From Janthinobacterium sp. GW456P (GTDB lineage: Bacteria > Pseudomonadota > Gammaproteobacteria > Burkholderiales > Burkholderiaceae_D), in NCBI RefSeq assembly GCF_002127655.1, contig NZ_NEHB01000002.1, positions 261,388 through 325,387 on the forward strand: a stretch of 64,000 nucleotides of DNA, read 5' to 3'. Numbering within the stretch: position 1 is the first letter of the stretch; every line of letters starts with the position of its first letter. The notes under the pieces are model-generated. The model was given only the letters and a program-made list of their open reading frames with translations. It was not told where the DNA came from and ran no database searches. Both the position numbers and the translations under genes were made by a program. Shown in pieces: positions 1 to 8,599 of the stretch.

Positions 1-38
1 AAAAAACCGCCATGCCTGAAAAAATTCGGGCACGGCGG
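1..38 (-). terminator. Rho-independent terminator, minus strand, no obvious gene
   Basis: Arms at 7-16 and 29-38 pair over ten positions with one G:T wobble when read on the minus strand, and a run of six T follows at 6-1. The loop is AT-rich. No minus-strand gene ends directly before it; the nearest upstream transcript is nrdAB and its own terminators lie at 789-818 and 391-421. It may be a leftover or may end a short RNA. The window edge may cut the T tract. Confidence 0.55.
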
Positions 39-40
39 CA

Positions 41-390
41 GACGAAAACGGTGTGGTTTTGTGCATATCCGTGTAAATCTGTATCCCTGTTTTGCGAGGT
101 TTTTTCGCTACCGCGCTGGTTAAAAAACCCCGCATTCTAACGCTCGCATTTGCAATCTCATAAAGTACACGAAAACCTTGTCAATGCGCAACCGGCACGA
201 CACGTTTTCGCCCGCTTTTTTGCACGATACGCGTGCTATCGCACAATCGCGCGGCAAATGCCGCCGCCAGCGTCTCCGGAAATGCTTTTTCGGGTGTGCG
301 ATGCGGCCATGCGCGGCATCCGGAAATCCTGGCGCAGGCCTCGTCGCATGCACCGATGATGCACGCATTTTTCCGCCGCCACGCACGCAA
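41..390. other. Intergenic stretch without a recognisable gene
   Basis: About 350 bases between two minus-strand terminators. Short open frames exist on both strands, but their translations are rich in Arg, Ala and Pro and resemble no family I know, and none has a convincing ribosome-binding site. It could hold a lost gene or a small RNA ending at the terminator at 1-38. I see no tRNA or repeat in it. Confidence 0.5.
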
Positions 391-421
391 AAAAAAAAGC
401 GCCGTCACGATGACGGCGCTT
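391..421 (-). terminator. Terminator of the duplicated nrdB 3' fragment
   Basis: Arms 397-407 and 411-421 are a perfect 11-bp inverted repeat (AAGCGCCGTCA / TGACGGCGCTT) followed on the minus strand by ten T. The stem is identical to that of the functional nrdB terminator at 795-818; only the loop and tail differ. It lies 22 bases beyond the stop codon of the pseudogene copy, so it was probably copied with it. Confidence 0.85.
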
Positions 422-443
422 GTTGGCGTAGCCTGAAAAAGGA

Positions 444-773
444 TTACTCCCAGTTCAGCGCACCACCCGTTTGATACTCGGTCACGCGCGTCTCGAAGAA
501 GTTGCGTTCCTTCTTCATGTCGATCATTTCGCTCATCCACGGGAACGGGTTTTCTTCCTGGACGAACAGCGGCTCGATGCCAATCTGCTGCGCGCGGCGG
601 TTGGCGATGCAGCGCAGATAGCCCTTCGTTCAGACCCAGCACGCCGCGCGGCATGGTGTCTTCCGCGTACGCGTATTCCAGTTCCACGGCTTTCATGAAC
701 AGATCCTTGATCTCTTCGCGGCAGGTCGTCATCCACGGCGGCGGGTTTTCCATCTTGATCGTGTTGATCAAGT
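444..773 (-). pseudogene. Duplicated, frameshifted 3' fragment of nrdB
   Basis: This segment aligns base for base with 870-1210, the last ~113 codons of the intact nrdB next to it, ending with the same TTA stop. It carries scattered substitutions and an 11-base deletion near 627, where the intact gene has an extra 11 bases between GCCCTT and CGTTCAGACC. The deletion shifts the frame, so no RNR C-terminus can be made from the 5' side. Similarity stops at 773. It has no start signal of its own. It looks like a partial tandem duplication, terminator included, now decaying. Confidence 0.85.
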
Positions 774-788
774 AAATGTTCCGTCATA

Positions 789-818
789 AAAGAAAAGCGC
801 CGTCAGATGACGGCGCTT
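789..818 (-). terminator. nrdB terminator
   Basis: Arms 795-805 and 808-818 form an 11-bp perfect inverted repeat with a very short loop, followed on the minus strand by TTTTCTTTT. It lies about 50 bases beyond the nrdB stop and is the expected end of the nrdAB transcript. Confidence 0.85.
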
Positions 819-869
819 CGGCAAAACGGGATATGGCACCCCGCCTTGTATTTTTACTTCAGTACTGGC

Positions 870-2021
870 TTATTCCCAGTTCAGCGCACCGCCGGTCTGG
901 TACTCGGTCACGCGCGTCTCGAAGAAGTTGCGCTCCTTCTTCATGTCGATCATTTCGCTCATCCACGGGAACGGGTTTTCTTCCTGGGCGAACAGCGGTT
1001 CGATGCCGATCTGCTGCGCGCGGCGGTTGGCGATGAAGCGCAGATAGCCCTTGAACATCGGCGCGTTCAGACCCAGCACGCCGCGCGGCATGGTGTCTTC
1101 CGCGTACGCGTATTCCAGTTCCACGGCTTTCATGAACAGATCCTTGATCTCTTCGCGGAAGGCGGCCGTCCACAGCTGCGGGTTTTCCATCTTGATCGTG
1201 TTGATCAAGTCGATGCCGAAGTTGCAGTGCATCGATTCGTCGCGCAGGATGTACTGGTACTGCTCGGCCGCGCCCATCATCTTGTTCTGGCGGCCCAGCG
1301 CCAGGATCTGCGTGAAGCCGACGTAGAAGAACAGGCCTTCCATCAGGCAGGCAAACACGATCAGGGATTTCAGCAGCTTCTGGTCGTTTTCCACCGTGCC
1401 GGTGACGAAGGCCGGATCGGTCAGGGTGTTGATGAACGGGATCAGGAATTCATCCTTGTCGCGGATCGACTTGACTTCGTTGTAGGCGTTGAATATCTCG
1501 CCTTCGTCCAGGCCCAGCGATTCGACGATGTACTGGTAGGCGTGCGTATGGATCGCTTCCTCGAACGCCTGGCGCAGCAGGTACTGGCGGCATTCCGGCG
1601 CCGTGATGTGGCGGTAGGTGCCCAGCACGATGTTGTTGGCGGCCAGCGAGTCGGCCGTCACGAAGAAACCCAGGTTGCGCTTGACCAGGCGACGCTCGTC
1701 GTCCGTCAGGCCGTTCGGGTTCTTCCACAGCTCGATATCGCGCTGCATGTTCACTTCCTGCGGCATCCAGTGGTTGGCGCAGCCGGCCAGGTATTTGTCC
1801 CACGCCCACTTGTACTTGAACGGCACCAGCTGGTTGACGTCCGTCTTGCCGTTGATGATGCGCTTGTCGTCGGCGTTCACGCGGAGCGCCACTTGCTCGG
1901 CGTTCGCTTCGGACGGCTCGGCGCCGGCCGGCAGGTTCAATTCGGTATTTCCCAGTGGCGCTTGCTGCGCCGGACGCGGCACAGCTGCCGACGTGGTTTC
2001 ATCATCCCAAGACAACGACAT
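870..2021 (-). CDS. nrdB: Class Ia ribonucleotide reductase beta subunit NrdB
   Basis: Small subunit of aerobic ribonucleoside-diphosphate reductase; it houses the di-iron/tyrosyl radical cofactor that starts dNTP synthesis in NrdA. The start at 2021 (MSLSWDDE) is chosen because GGAAGGAAG-like purines lie just upstream; an in-frame ATG six codons earlier lacks this. Length is 383 aa. Visible cofactor residues are D124, E155 and H158 and the radical tyrosine Y162 in HTHAY, with a second E/H pair in DESMHCNFG. The body, as I recall the family, resembles the Chlamydia class Ic subunit, but that enzyme has Glu and Phe where this has D124 and Y162, so conventional class Ia chemistry is expected. 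The C-terminal tail ([12 protein letters not shown]) should dock on NrdA. It follows nrdA by 118 bases, in one transcript. Confidence 0.96.
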   Translation of the reverse strand: MSLSWDDETTSAAVPRPAQQAPLGNTELNLPAGAEPSEANAEQVALRVNADDKRIINGKTDVNQLVPFKYKWAWDKYLAGCANHWMPQEVNMQRDIELWKNPNGLTDDERRLVKRNLGFFVTADSLAANNIVLGTYRHITAPECRQYLLRQAFEEAIHTHAYQYIVESLGLDEGEIFNAYNEVKSIRDKDEFLIPFINTLTDPAFVTGTVENDQKLLKSLIVFACLMEGLFFYVGFTQILALGRQNKMMGAAEQYQYILRDESMHCNFGIDLINTIKMENPQLWTAAFREEIKDLFMKAVELEYAYAEDTMPRGVLGLNAPMFKGYLRFIANRRAQQIGIEPLFAQEENPFPWMSEMIDMKKERNFFETRVTEYQTGGALNWE

Positions 2022-2139
2022 ATTCTTCTTCCTTTCCATGCCGGCTTACCGGCGGTCCGCAACAGGCCCGTTGAATCGGACAATACGGACATTGACAACA
2101 TTGAATCAGCCCGACCGTGCCGGGCTGACAACTAAAATC

Positions 2140-5091
2140 TTACTGGCAGGCTTCGCATTCCTCAAAGCCATCGTCACCCGGACGCAGGTAGCAGGCTTCG
2201 CCATCGGCTTCCTCTGCTGCCGCTGCCGCCACCGGCGCCACGGCCACTGCTGCTGCCGCCACGACCGCTGCCTGGGCGCTCTGCGCGCTGGCCGACATGC
2301 CGCCGTCGACTGCCACGGCGTTCAGGGCGCCCGTCTTGGAGGTCGATTTCTCCATGTGGGTAGCGGCGATGGTACGCAGGTAGTAGGTGGTTTTCAGGCC
2401 GCGCAGCCATGCCAGCTTGTAGGTCTCGTCGAGCTTCTTGCCCGATGCGCCGGCCATGTAGATGTTCAGCGACTGGGCCTGGTCGATCCACTTCTGGCGA
2501 CGCGAAGCCGCTTCCACCAGCCAGCTAGGCGACACTTCAAAGGCCGTGGCGTAGATGTCGCGCAGGTCTTGCGGGATGCGGTCGATCTTCACCAGCGAGC
2601 CGTCGAAGTACTTCAGGTCCGAGATCATGACTTCATCCCACAGGTCGCGCGCCTTCAGGTCGCGCACCAGGTAGCCGTTGATCTCGGTGAATTCGCCCGA
2701 CAGGTTCGATTTCACGTACAGGTTCTGGAACGTCGGCTCGATACAGGCCGAGACGCCGATGATGTTCGAAATCGTCGCCGTCGGGGCGATCGCCACGCAG
2801 TTCGAGTTGCGCATGCCGAACTTGGCGATGCGTTCGCGCACCGGGGTCCAGTCCATGGCCGACGAGGAATCGACTTCCAGGTAGCCGCCGCGTTCTTCCG
2901 CCAGCAGTTTCACCGAGTCCTGCGGCAGGATGCCGCGGTCCCACAGCGAACCGGCGTACGATTCATAGCGGCCGCGCTCTTCGGCCAGTTCCGTCGACGC
3001 CAGGTAGGCGTAGTAGCAGACGGCTTCCATCGAGGTGTCGGCGAAGCTGACAGCCGCGTCCGAGGCGAACGGCACGCGCATCATGTGCAGGCAGTCCTGG
3101 AAACCCATGATGCCCATGCCGACCGGACGGTGGCGCATGTTCGAATTGCGCGCCTTGTCGACGGCGTAGTAATTGATGTCGATGACGTTGTCGAGCATGC
3201 GCATGGCCGTACGGATGGTCTTGGCCAGCTTGACGTGATCGAGCTTGCCTTCCTTCATGTGCGCCGGCATGTTGACGGAACCGAGGTTGCAGACGGCGAT
3301 TTCGTCAGGGCCCGTGTTCAGCGTGATTTCCGTGCACAGGTTCGAGCTGTGGACGACGCCGACGTGCGACTGCGGGCTGCGGATGTTGCAAGGATCCTTG
3401 AACGTGATCCATGGGTGGCCCGTTTCGAACAGCATCGACAGCATCTTGCGCCACAGGTCCAGCGCCTGGATTTTCTTGAAGACGCGGATTTCGCCGGCGG
3501 CGGCCTTGGCTTCGTAGCCCAGGTAAGCCTGTTCAAAGGCCTTGCCGACCTTGTCGTGCAGGTCTGGCGTGTCGGACGGCGAGAACAGGGTCCATTCGCC
3601 TTTTTCCATGACGCGCTTCATGAACATGTCGGGAATCCAGTTCGCCGTGTTCATGTCGTGCGTGCGGCGGCGGTCGTCGCCCGTGTTCTTGCGCAGGTCG
3701 AGGAATTCCTCGATGTCCATGTGCCAGGTTTCCAGGTAGGCGCAGACGGCGCCCTTGCGCTTGCCGCCCTGGTTGACTGCCACGGCCGTGTCGTTGACCA
3801 CTTTCAGGAACGGCACCACGCCTTGCGACTTGCCGTTGGTACCCTTGATGTGGGCGCCCAGGGCGCGCACCGGCGTCCAGTCGTTGCCCAGGCCGCCGGC
3901 GAACTTGGCCAGCAGCGCATTGTCCTTGATGGCGTCGTAGATGCCTTCCAGGTCATCGGAAACGGTGCTCAGGTAGCACGACGACAGCTGCGAGCGCAGG
4001 GTGCCCGAGTTGAACAGGGTCGGGGTCGAGCTCATGAAGTCGAACGAGGACAGCAGGCTGTAGAACTCGATGGCGCGCGCTTCGCGGTCCGCCTCGTTCA
4101 GCGCCAGGCCCATGGCCACGCGCATGTAGAACGCTTGCGGCATCTCGATGCGCACGTCCTGGATGTGCAGGAAGTAGCGGTCGTACAGGGTTTGCAGGCC
4201 GATGTAGCCGAATTGCAAGTCGCGCTCGGCGACGATGGCTTTGGCCAGGCGTTCCAGGTCGAAGCTGGCGAGTACCGGGTTCAGCAGCTCGGCGGCGATG
4301 CCCTTGGCAATGTATTGTGGGAAATACGTCAGGTATTCGGCAGCGGCGGCCGCTTGCGGCACTTCCTTGCCGAACACTTCCTTGCGCACCGTGTGCAGCA
4401 GGATGCGCGCCGTCACTTGCGAGTAGGCCGGGTCTTTTTCCATCAGCGCGCGCGCCGCCAGGATGGCCGACTTGTGCAGTTCTTCGACAGGCACGCCGTC
4501 GTACAGGTTCTTGACCGTTTCAGCCAGGATGGCGTCGGCATCGACGTGCTTTTCCAGGCCGGCGCAGGCGGCGTTGATCAGGTCGCGCACTTCCTGCATG
4601 TCCAGCAGGCGGCGCACGCCGTTGTCGGTGACATTTAATTGTGGTGCGGAAACTTGCGCGGAGGCGCCCTGCGCTTCCTTCTGCAGGCGGCGCTCTTCCA
4701 TGTGCTTGGCACGGTACAGCACGTAGGCACGCGCCACGTCGTGCTCGCCCGAACGCATCAGCGACAGTTCCACCTGGTCTTGCACGTCTTCGATATGGAA
4801 GGTGCCGCCGCCCGGATGGCGGCGCACCAGCGCGGCGACGACGCCGTCGGTCAGCTGTTCCACCAGTTCGCGGATGCGCGCCGAGGCTGCGCCCTGGCCG
4901 CCGTTAACGGCCAAAAACGCCTTGGTCATGGCGATGGCGATCTTCGAAGGCTCAAATGCCACCACCGCGCCGTTGCGGCGGATGATGCGATAGTCGCCCA
5001 ATGCCGCGCCCGTGCTCGCCACGCTGTTGGCCGCGCCTGGCGCTGGCGATACTGGCGTTGGATGGATGGAAATATCTTGTGGTGATTGCAT
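2140..5091 (-). CDS. nrdA: Class Ia ribonucleotide reductase alpha subunit NrdA
   Basis: Catalytic large subunit that reduces ribonucleoside diphosphates to deoxy forms in the cytoplasm. It is 983 aa, longer than the E. coli enzyme (about 760 aa) because of N-terminal extensions: an ATP-cone at about residues 33-130 (overall activity control by ATP/dATP) and a second cone-like segment at about 155-240. Active-site cysteines are recognisable: C372 in SSCYLS, the thiyl/acid pair C586 and E588 in NLCTEI, and C601 in AVCNLGS. The tail ends ECEACQ, giving the C979/C982 pair that relays electrons from thioredoxin or glutaredoxin. Upstream lies a 265-base leader and paired NrdR-type boxes at 5355-5401, consistent with NrdR repression. 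nrdB follows in the same direction. Confidence 0.97.
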   Translation of the reverse strand: MQSPQDISIHPTPVSPAPGAANSVASTGAALGDYRIIRRNGAVVAFEPSKIAIAMTKAFLAVNGGQGAASARIRELVEQLTDGVVAALVRRHPGGGTFHIEDVQDQVELSLMRSGEHDVARAYVLYRAKHMEERRLQKEAQGASAQVSAPQLNVTDNGVRRLLDMQEVRDLINAACAGLEKHVDADAILAETVKNLYDGVPVEELHKSAILAARALMEKDPAYSQVTARILLHTVRKEVFGKEVPQAAAAAEYLTYFPQYIAKGIAAELLNPVLASFDLERLAKAIVAERDLQFGYIGLQTLYDRYFLHIQDVRIEMPQAFYMRVAMGLALNEADREARAIEFYSLLSSFDFMSSTPTLFNSGTLRSQLSSCYLSTVSDDLEGIYDAIKDNALLAKFAGGLGNDWTPVRALGAHIKGTNGKSQGVVPFLKVVNDTAVAVNQGGKRKGAVCAYLETWHMDIEEFLDLRKNTGDDRRRTHDMNTANWIPDMFMKRVMEKGEWTLFSPSDTPDLHDKVGKAFEQAYLGYEAKAAAGEIRVFKKIQALDLWRKMLSMLFETGHPWITFKDPCNIRSPQSHVGVVHSSNLCTEITLNTGPDEIAVCNLGSVNMPAHMKEGKLDHVKLAKTIRTAMRMLDNVIDINYYAVDKARNSNMRHRPVGMGIMGFQDCLHMMRVPFASDAAVSFADTSMEAVCYYAYLASTELAEERGRYESYAGSLWDRGILPQDSVKLLAEERGGYLEVDSSSAMDWTPVRERIAKFGMRNSNCVAIAPTATISNIIGVSACIEPTFQNLYVKSNLSGEFTEINGYLVRDLKARDLWDEVMISDLKYFDGSLVKIDRIPQDLRDIYATAFEVSPSWLVEAASRRQKWIDQAQSLNIYMAGASGKKLDETYKLAWLRGLKTTYYLRTIAATHMEKSTSKTGALNAVAVDGGMSASAQSAQAAVVAAAAVAVAPVAAAAAEEADGEACYLRPGDDGFEECEACQ

Positions 5092-5354
5092 TGAAGCTCC
5101 CGTTGTCAGCTAAAGTCAGCCTGCAGTTTTGCTGCCGCGTGTGTTGTTGAATAGAACGCCCGATGCTCAGGGTTTCTTCAGGTATTTGTTGCTAAATAGT
5201 AAATTAATAGTGCATAAAACAGGTCAGTATCCATAGCGCCATACCGCACTGCCCGGCTGGCGCGAAACACGATCAAGGGTGATAAACCGCCAGTTCCAGT
5301 GCTTTATCAGCAATCCGGGTAGCTTTGATAATAATTCTGAAAACGTCTGTGATG

Positions 5355-5401
5355 GCACTAGATATAGTCTTTACGCCCAACTTCCACACTAATTGTAGTG
5401 C
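5355..5401 (-). promoter_or_regulatory. Pair of NrdR-type boxes upstream of nrdAB
   Basis: Two palindromes with ACTA-N4-TAGT cores lie at 5357-5368 and 5388-5399. Their centres are 31 bp apart, that is three helical turns, the arrangement known for NrdR, the ATP-cone repressor of ribonucleotide reductase operons. The flanks (CACTA, TAGTG) also match the published NrdR box. They lie about 265 bases before the nrdA start; the rest of the 5092-5482 gap shows no gene and no clear -35/-10 pair that I would defend. Confidence 0.75.
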
Positions 5402-5482
5402 CCATCGAAGGGCGATGCAATAGTTTTCCAGCATCCGCCGGTGTAATTTTTTGTATTTTCATATACGATTTCGGTTGACTTT

Positions 5483-6097
5483 TCAGGGCATGGATGGAAA
5501 GCCCAATCCCCGCGAAGTAAGCGCTAACGCAGGCAGCCCGCGCAGGATTTCCAGCCAGCACTCTTGATAAAAATGCCAGTCAAAAAACGGCCCCGGGTCT
5601 GTCTTCCTTCCCGGCGCGATATGCTCGTGGCCGCGCACATGGGACAGCCCGTAGCGCGCCGCCAGCGCCGCCGTCAACGCCGCCAGCACATGGTATTGCC
5701 GCCGCTGGAAAGGCACATCGTCCGCGCCCTCCATTTCGATACCGATGGAATAGCCGTTGCACTGCGGGCGTCCTTCGAACACGGACGCGCCCGCATGCCA
5801 GGCACGTTGATCAGTAGAAACATATTGCAACAACGCACCATCGCGCCGCACAAAAAAGTGCGCCGACACCTGCAAGCCACGCAGGTCGGCGAAAGAAGGA
5901 TCGGCATTATAATCTACGCGGCCCGTAAACAAGTCGGACACATGCGGTCCGCCAAAGTGGCCGCCGGGCAAGCTGATGTTATGAATCACCAGCAGGTCGA
6001 CTTGCGTACCGTCCGGGCGCGCATCGTGGTGCGGCGAGTCGTAGCGCAGCGCGCCGTCGCACCAGCCGTCTTCATCTATCGTCCATCCGCTCATCAA
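5483..6097 (-). CDS. ampD: 1,6-anhydro-N-acetylmuramyl-L-alanine amidase AmpD
   Basis: Cytoplasmic zinc amidase that cuts the stem peptide from anhydro-muropeptides during cell-wall recycling; in many Gram-negatives its loss induces AmpC beta-lactamase. The protein is 204 aa with no signal peptide, the usual AmpD size. The zinc ligands H39 (VIHN), H157 and D167 (GHEHIAPGRKTDPGP) and the catalytic E121 and K165 lie at the same spacing as in E. coli AmpD. Its start overlaps the 3' end of the sigma-54 regulator by 26 bases, so the two are cotranscribed. An alternative start is the second Met. Confidence 0.95.
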   Translation of the reverse strand: MMSGWTIDEDGWCDGALRYDSPHHDARPDGTQVDLLVIHNISLPGGHFGGPHVSDLFTGRVDYNADPSFADLRGLQVSAHFFVRRDGALLQYVSTDQRAWHAGASVFEGRPQCNGYSIGIEMEGADDVPFQRRQYHVLAALTAALAARYGLSHVRGHEHIAPGRKTDPGPFFDWHFYQECWLEILRGLPALALTSRGLGFPSMP

Positions 6098-7151
6098 GTA
6101 AGGCTTCCTGTATCGTCAATTTCTGCATGCGGTAACGCAACTGGCGCACACTCAGGCCCAGCCGGCGCGCCGCCCGCGCGCGGTGATAACGCGCCTGGAC
6201 CAGCGCCTGCATGATCATGTCGCGCTCGGCCTGGCGCAAATACACGTCCAGCGGCAGGACCGGCTCCACGCCAGACAACGCCATGCCGGGCAGGCACAGT
6301 TGCCGCTCCGGCAAGTCTGGCAATGCCGGCGCCGTCCGCAAGGGCATGCCGCCCGGCGCGGATGGCAAGGCCAGCCCGCCGAGTTCGATCACGCCGCCGT
6401 CGGCAAAGGCCAGTGCCCGCTCCAGCACGTTTTCCAGTTCGCGCACATTGCCGGGAAACGCATACGCGGCCAGGGCCGCCAGCACCGGCGGCGCCAGGCT
6501 CACGGCCCGGCGTGGCGACAGGCGCGCCAGGATCACCTCACATAATACCTGCAGATCGCCGCGCCGTTCGCGCAGCGGCGGCAGCGCCAGTTCGATCACG
6601 TTGAGGCGGTAAAACAGATCCTGGCGAAAGGTGCCGGCGGCCACGCCGCGCGCCAAGCCATGCTGGCTGGCGCACAGGATGCGCACGTCGACGGCTTCGT
6701 CGGCACTGCCGCCCAGCTTGCGCACGCGGCGCTCCTGCAGCACGCGCAACAGTTTCACCTGCATGGCCAGCGGCAGGTCGTCGACTTCGTCGAGCAGCAG
6801 GCTGCCGCCATGGGCCGCCTGGAACAAGCCCTGGCGCTCGTGCAGCGCGCCCGTGTAGGCGCCCGGGCGGCAGCCAAAGAATTCCGCTTCCATCAGCGCT
6901 TCGGGTATGGCGCCGCAGTTGACGGCAATAAACGGAAAGCCGGCGCGCGCGCCCTGCGCATGGATGGCGCGCGCCGCCAGTTCCTTGCCCGTGCCCGATT
7001 CGCCGCGGATGGCCACCGGCGCGCCGCAGCGGGCGATGCGGCTGATCTGCGCGCGCAGCGCCTGCATGGGCAAGGAATTACCGCTCAGTTGCGGTGCCGG
7101 CGGCATGCCGGCGGTGGTCACGGTCTGCTGGCTGGTGCGGGGACTGGACAT
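6072..7151 (-). CDS. PilR-like sigma-54 activator lacking a receiver domain
   Basis: Bacterial enhancer-binding protein that should remodel sigma-54 RNA polymerase. At 359 aa it has only a short Pro-rich leader (1-25), the AAA+ domain with Walker A GESGTGKE (50-57), the sigma-54 contact loop GAYTGA (97-102, a Tyr variant of GAFTGA), Walker B LLLDEVDD (118-125), and a Fis-type helix-turn-helix at about 315-350. PilR proteins are usually about 450 aa with an N-terminal receiver. In related genomes this place between the PP0621-type gene and ampD is, to my knowledge, taken by pilS-pilR. Here pilS is absent, leaving 119 bases to the next gene. Loss of the receiver would make it constitutive or otherwise controlled. 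Assignment to PilR is inference from place and domains. Confidence 0.85.
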   Translation of the reverse strand: MSSPRTSQQTVTTAGMPPAPQLSGNSLPMQALRAQISRIARCGAPVAIRGESGTGKELAARAIHAQGARAGFPFIAVNCGAIPEALMEAEFFGCRPGAYTGALHERQGLFQAAHGGSLLLDEVDDLPLAMQVKLLRVLQERRVRKLGGSADEAVDVRILCASQHGLARGVAAGTFRQDLFYRLNVIELALPPLRERRGDLQVLCEVILARLSPRRAVSLAPPVLAALAAYAFPGNVRELENVLERALAFADGGVIELGGLALPSAPGGMPLRTAPALPDLPERQLCLPGMALSGVEPVLPLDVYLRQAERDMIMQALVQARYHRARAARRLGLSVRQLRYRMQKLTIQEALLDERMDDR

Positions 7152-7270
7152 GGGAGCGCGCCTTTCTGCAATGGCGGTGGCGAACCGCCTGCTGCAGATG
7201 CTACGCCGGACGAATGCCGGAGGTCGTTACGATACGGATGAGCAACGCGCGCGAAGCTGCGCGCTTGCCC

Positions 7271-7537
7271 TTACACGGTGGCGTGCGCGTGGCTGCAGTA
7301 ATCGTGGCCCTTGGCCTGCACGTTTTCCGAGGCAGGATAGTAGACGCCGCAGTGAGCGCAGCACAGCATCAGCTCGGCATCGGGCAATTCCCGCGGCCGG
7401 CCCGGCGGCGCAAACGGATTCGGCTGCTGCTGCTGCTGCTGCTGCGCGCGGGCGCGCTGCTGCATGCCGCGGATCTTGCTGCGGATAGCAAACAGCACCA
7501 GGAACACCAGCGCCAGCCAGAATAAAACACGTGTCAT
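7271..7537 (-). CDS. PP0621-type small membrane protein with polyglutamine tract
   Basis: An 88-aa protein with one N-terminal membrane helix (about residues 4-18), a basic Gln-rich linker (QQQQQQQ at 32-38, encoded by a CAG run), and a C-terminal zinc-ribbon-like part with CCAHCG at 59-64 and a final Cys-His cluster (DYCSHAHA). This layout fits the uncharacterised PP0621 family; its role is unknown. The start overlaps the stop of the CcsA-like gene by four bases (ATGA), showing translational coupling. The four potential metal ligands suggest metal binding; that is inference. Confidence 0.85.
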   Translation of the reverse strand: MTRVLFWLALVFLVLFAIRSKIRGMQQRARAQQQQQQQPNPFAPPGRPRELPDAELMLCCAHCGVYYPASENVQAKGHDYCSHAHATV

Positions 7538-8337
7538 GCGAATCCTCGGTGTAAAACCACTTCCAGTACAAAACGGCTGCCGACATAGGCCAGCAGCAAG
7601 GTGGCGAAACCGGCCAGGGTAAAACTCAGGGCCGTCTTGCCGCGCCAGCCGCGAAAGCGGCGGCCTGCCAGCAGCGAGGCGAACAGCAGCCACGACAGCA
7701 TGGTAAACACGGATTTGTGATCCCAGTTGAGCGCCTTGCCAAACAGTTGCTCGGAAAACACGATGCCCGACAGCACGGTCAGGCTGAGCAAAATAAAACC
7801 GAGGCCGATCATGCGGAACAACAGCTTTTCCATCGTCAGCAGGGCGGGCAGCTGGTCCAGCGCGCTGCCGATGAAGCCGCGGCTTTCGCTGCGCGTATGC
7901 AGCCGCGATTCCTGCAGCGCCATCAGCACGGCGTGAAAGGCGGCGATCGTCAAGGTGCTGTAGGCGAGCACGGCCACGGCGATATGCCAGCCGAAGACGG
8001 CCGACTTGCCTTCCATGCTGACCTGGCTGCCAGGAAAGGCCCAGGCCAGGCCGATGGCGATGACGGCGCTGGGCATGACCATGCGGCGCAGTCCGTCCAG
8101 GCTGAAATTGCGGTTCTCTATCCAGTAGGCGCCCACCGAAACCCATAGCGCGGCCGACAGCATGGCGGAAAAACCGAAGCGCAAGGTGCCCGGCGCCATC
8201 AGGTCGAACCACAGGGTGGCGGCGTGCGCCAGCCAGGCAACGCCGGTCAGGCCGGCAATGAGCCGGGCACGGGACGAGGGAAGCACCGCGCACGCCGCGT
8301 ACAACAAGGCGGCGATGAAAAAGAAATAGATCTGCAT
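7534..8337 (-). CDS. CcsA/HemX-like cytochrome c assembly membrane protein
   Basis: A 267-aa inner-membrane protein with about eight hydrophobic segments, matching the cytochrome c assembly (CcsA/YpjD) family in length and pattern. Conserved histidines that could bind haem are seen in FGWHIAVAVLAY and NWDHKS. Proteins of this type next to ffh are widespread in proteobacteria but their exact task, haem handling or c-type cytochrome maturation, is not settled. It is the first gene of the minus-strand run continuing through the PP0621-type gene. In relatives it is often divergent from ffh; here ffh lies 12 kb away at 20218. Confidence 0.85.
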   Translation of the reverse strand: MQIYFFFIAALLYAACAVLPSSRARLIAGLTGVAWLAHAATLWFDLMAPGTLRFGFSAMLSAALWVSVGAYWIENRNFSLDGLRRMVMPSAVIAIGLAWAFPGSQVSMEGKSAVFGWHIAVAVLAYSTLTIAAFHAVLMALQESRLHTRSESRGFIGSALDQLPALLTMEKLLFRMIGLGFILLSLTVLSGIVFSEQLFGKALNWDHKSVFTMLSWLLFASLLAGRRFRGWRGKTALSFTLAGFATLLLAYVGSRFVLEVVLHRGFA

Positions 8338-8599
8338 AGTTTAAGTTTACACCATAGCCGGCAAGCGCGATTCAAGCGACAGACCGGGTGGCAGGCACGA
8401 CGCCGCCATCGAATGCCGCAAGCCTGCCATGATATCGCGCCTGAGGCATGACGGGGTGGCGCACCCTCAAGATTTCGGCAATCTTTCCTTCCATGGACGG
8501 TCGCCGCGCCGCGGCCACGTTGCCATCCTGATGAGCCAGTCCTATAATTGTGTCCACAGAGCAATAATCATCGACCTTTCGCCACCTGCCCCCATCGCC

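Noticed and set aside
1618-4638. A 1006-codon open frame opposite nrdA
   Set aside because: GC-rich coding DNA often leaves long open antisense frames. The product is rich in His, Val, Arg and Gln without a domain, while nrdA on the other strand is unmistakable.
5358-5561. A 67-codon frame overlapping the NrdR boxes
   Set aside because: It covers the operator sites and overlaps the 3' end of ampD, has no ribosome-binding site and resembles no family.
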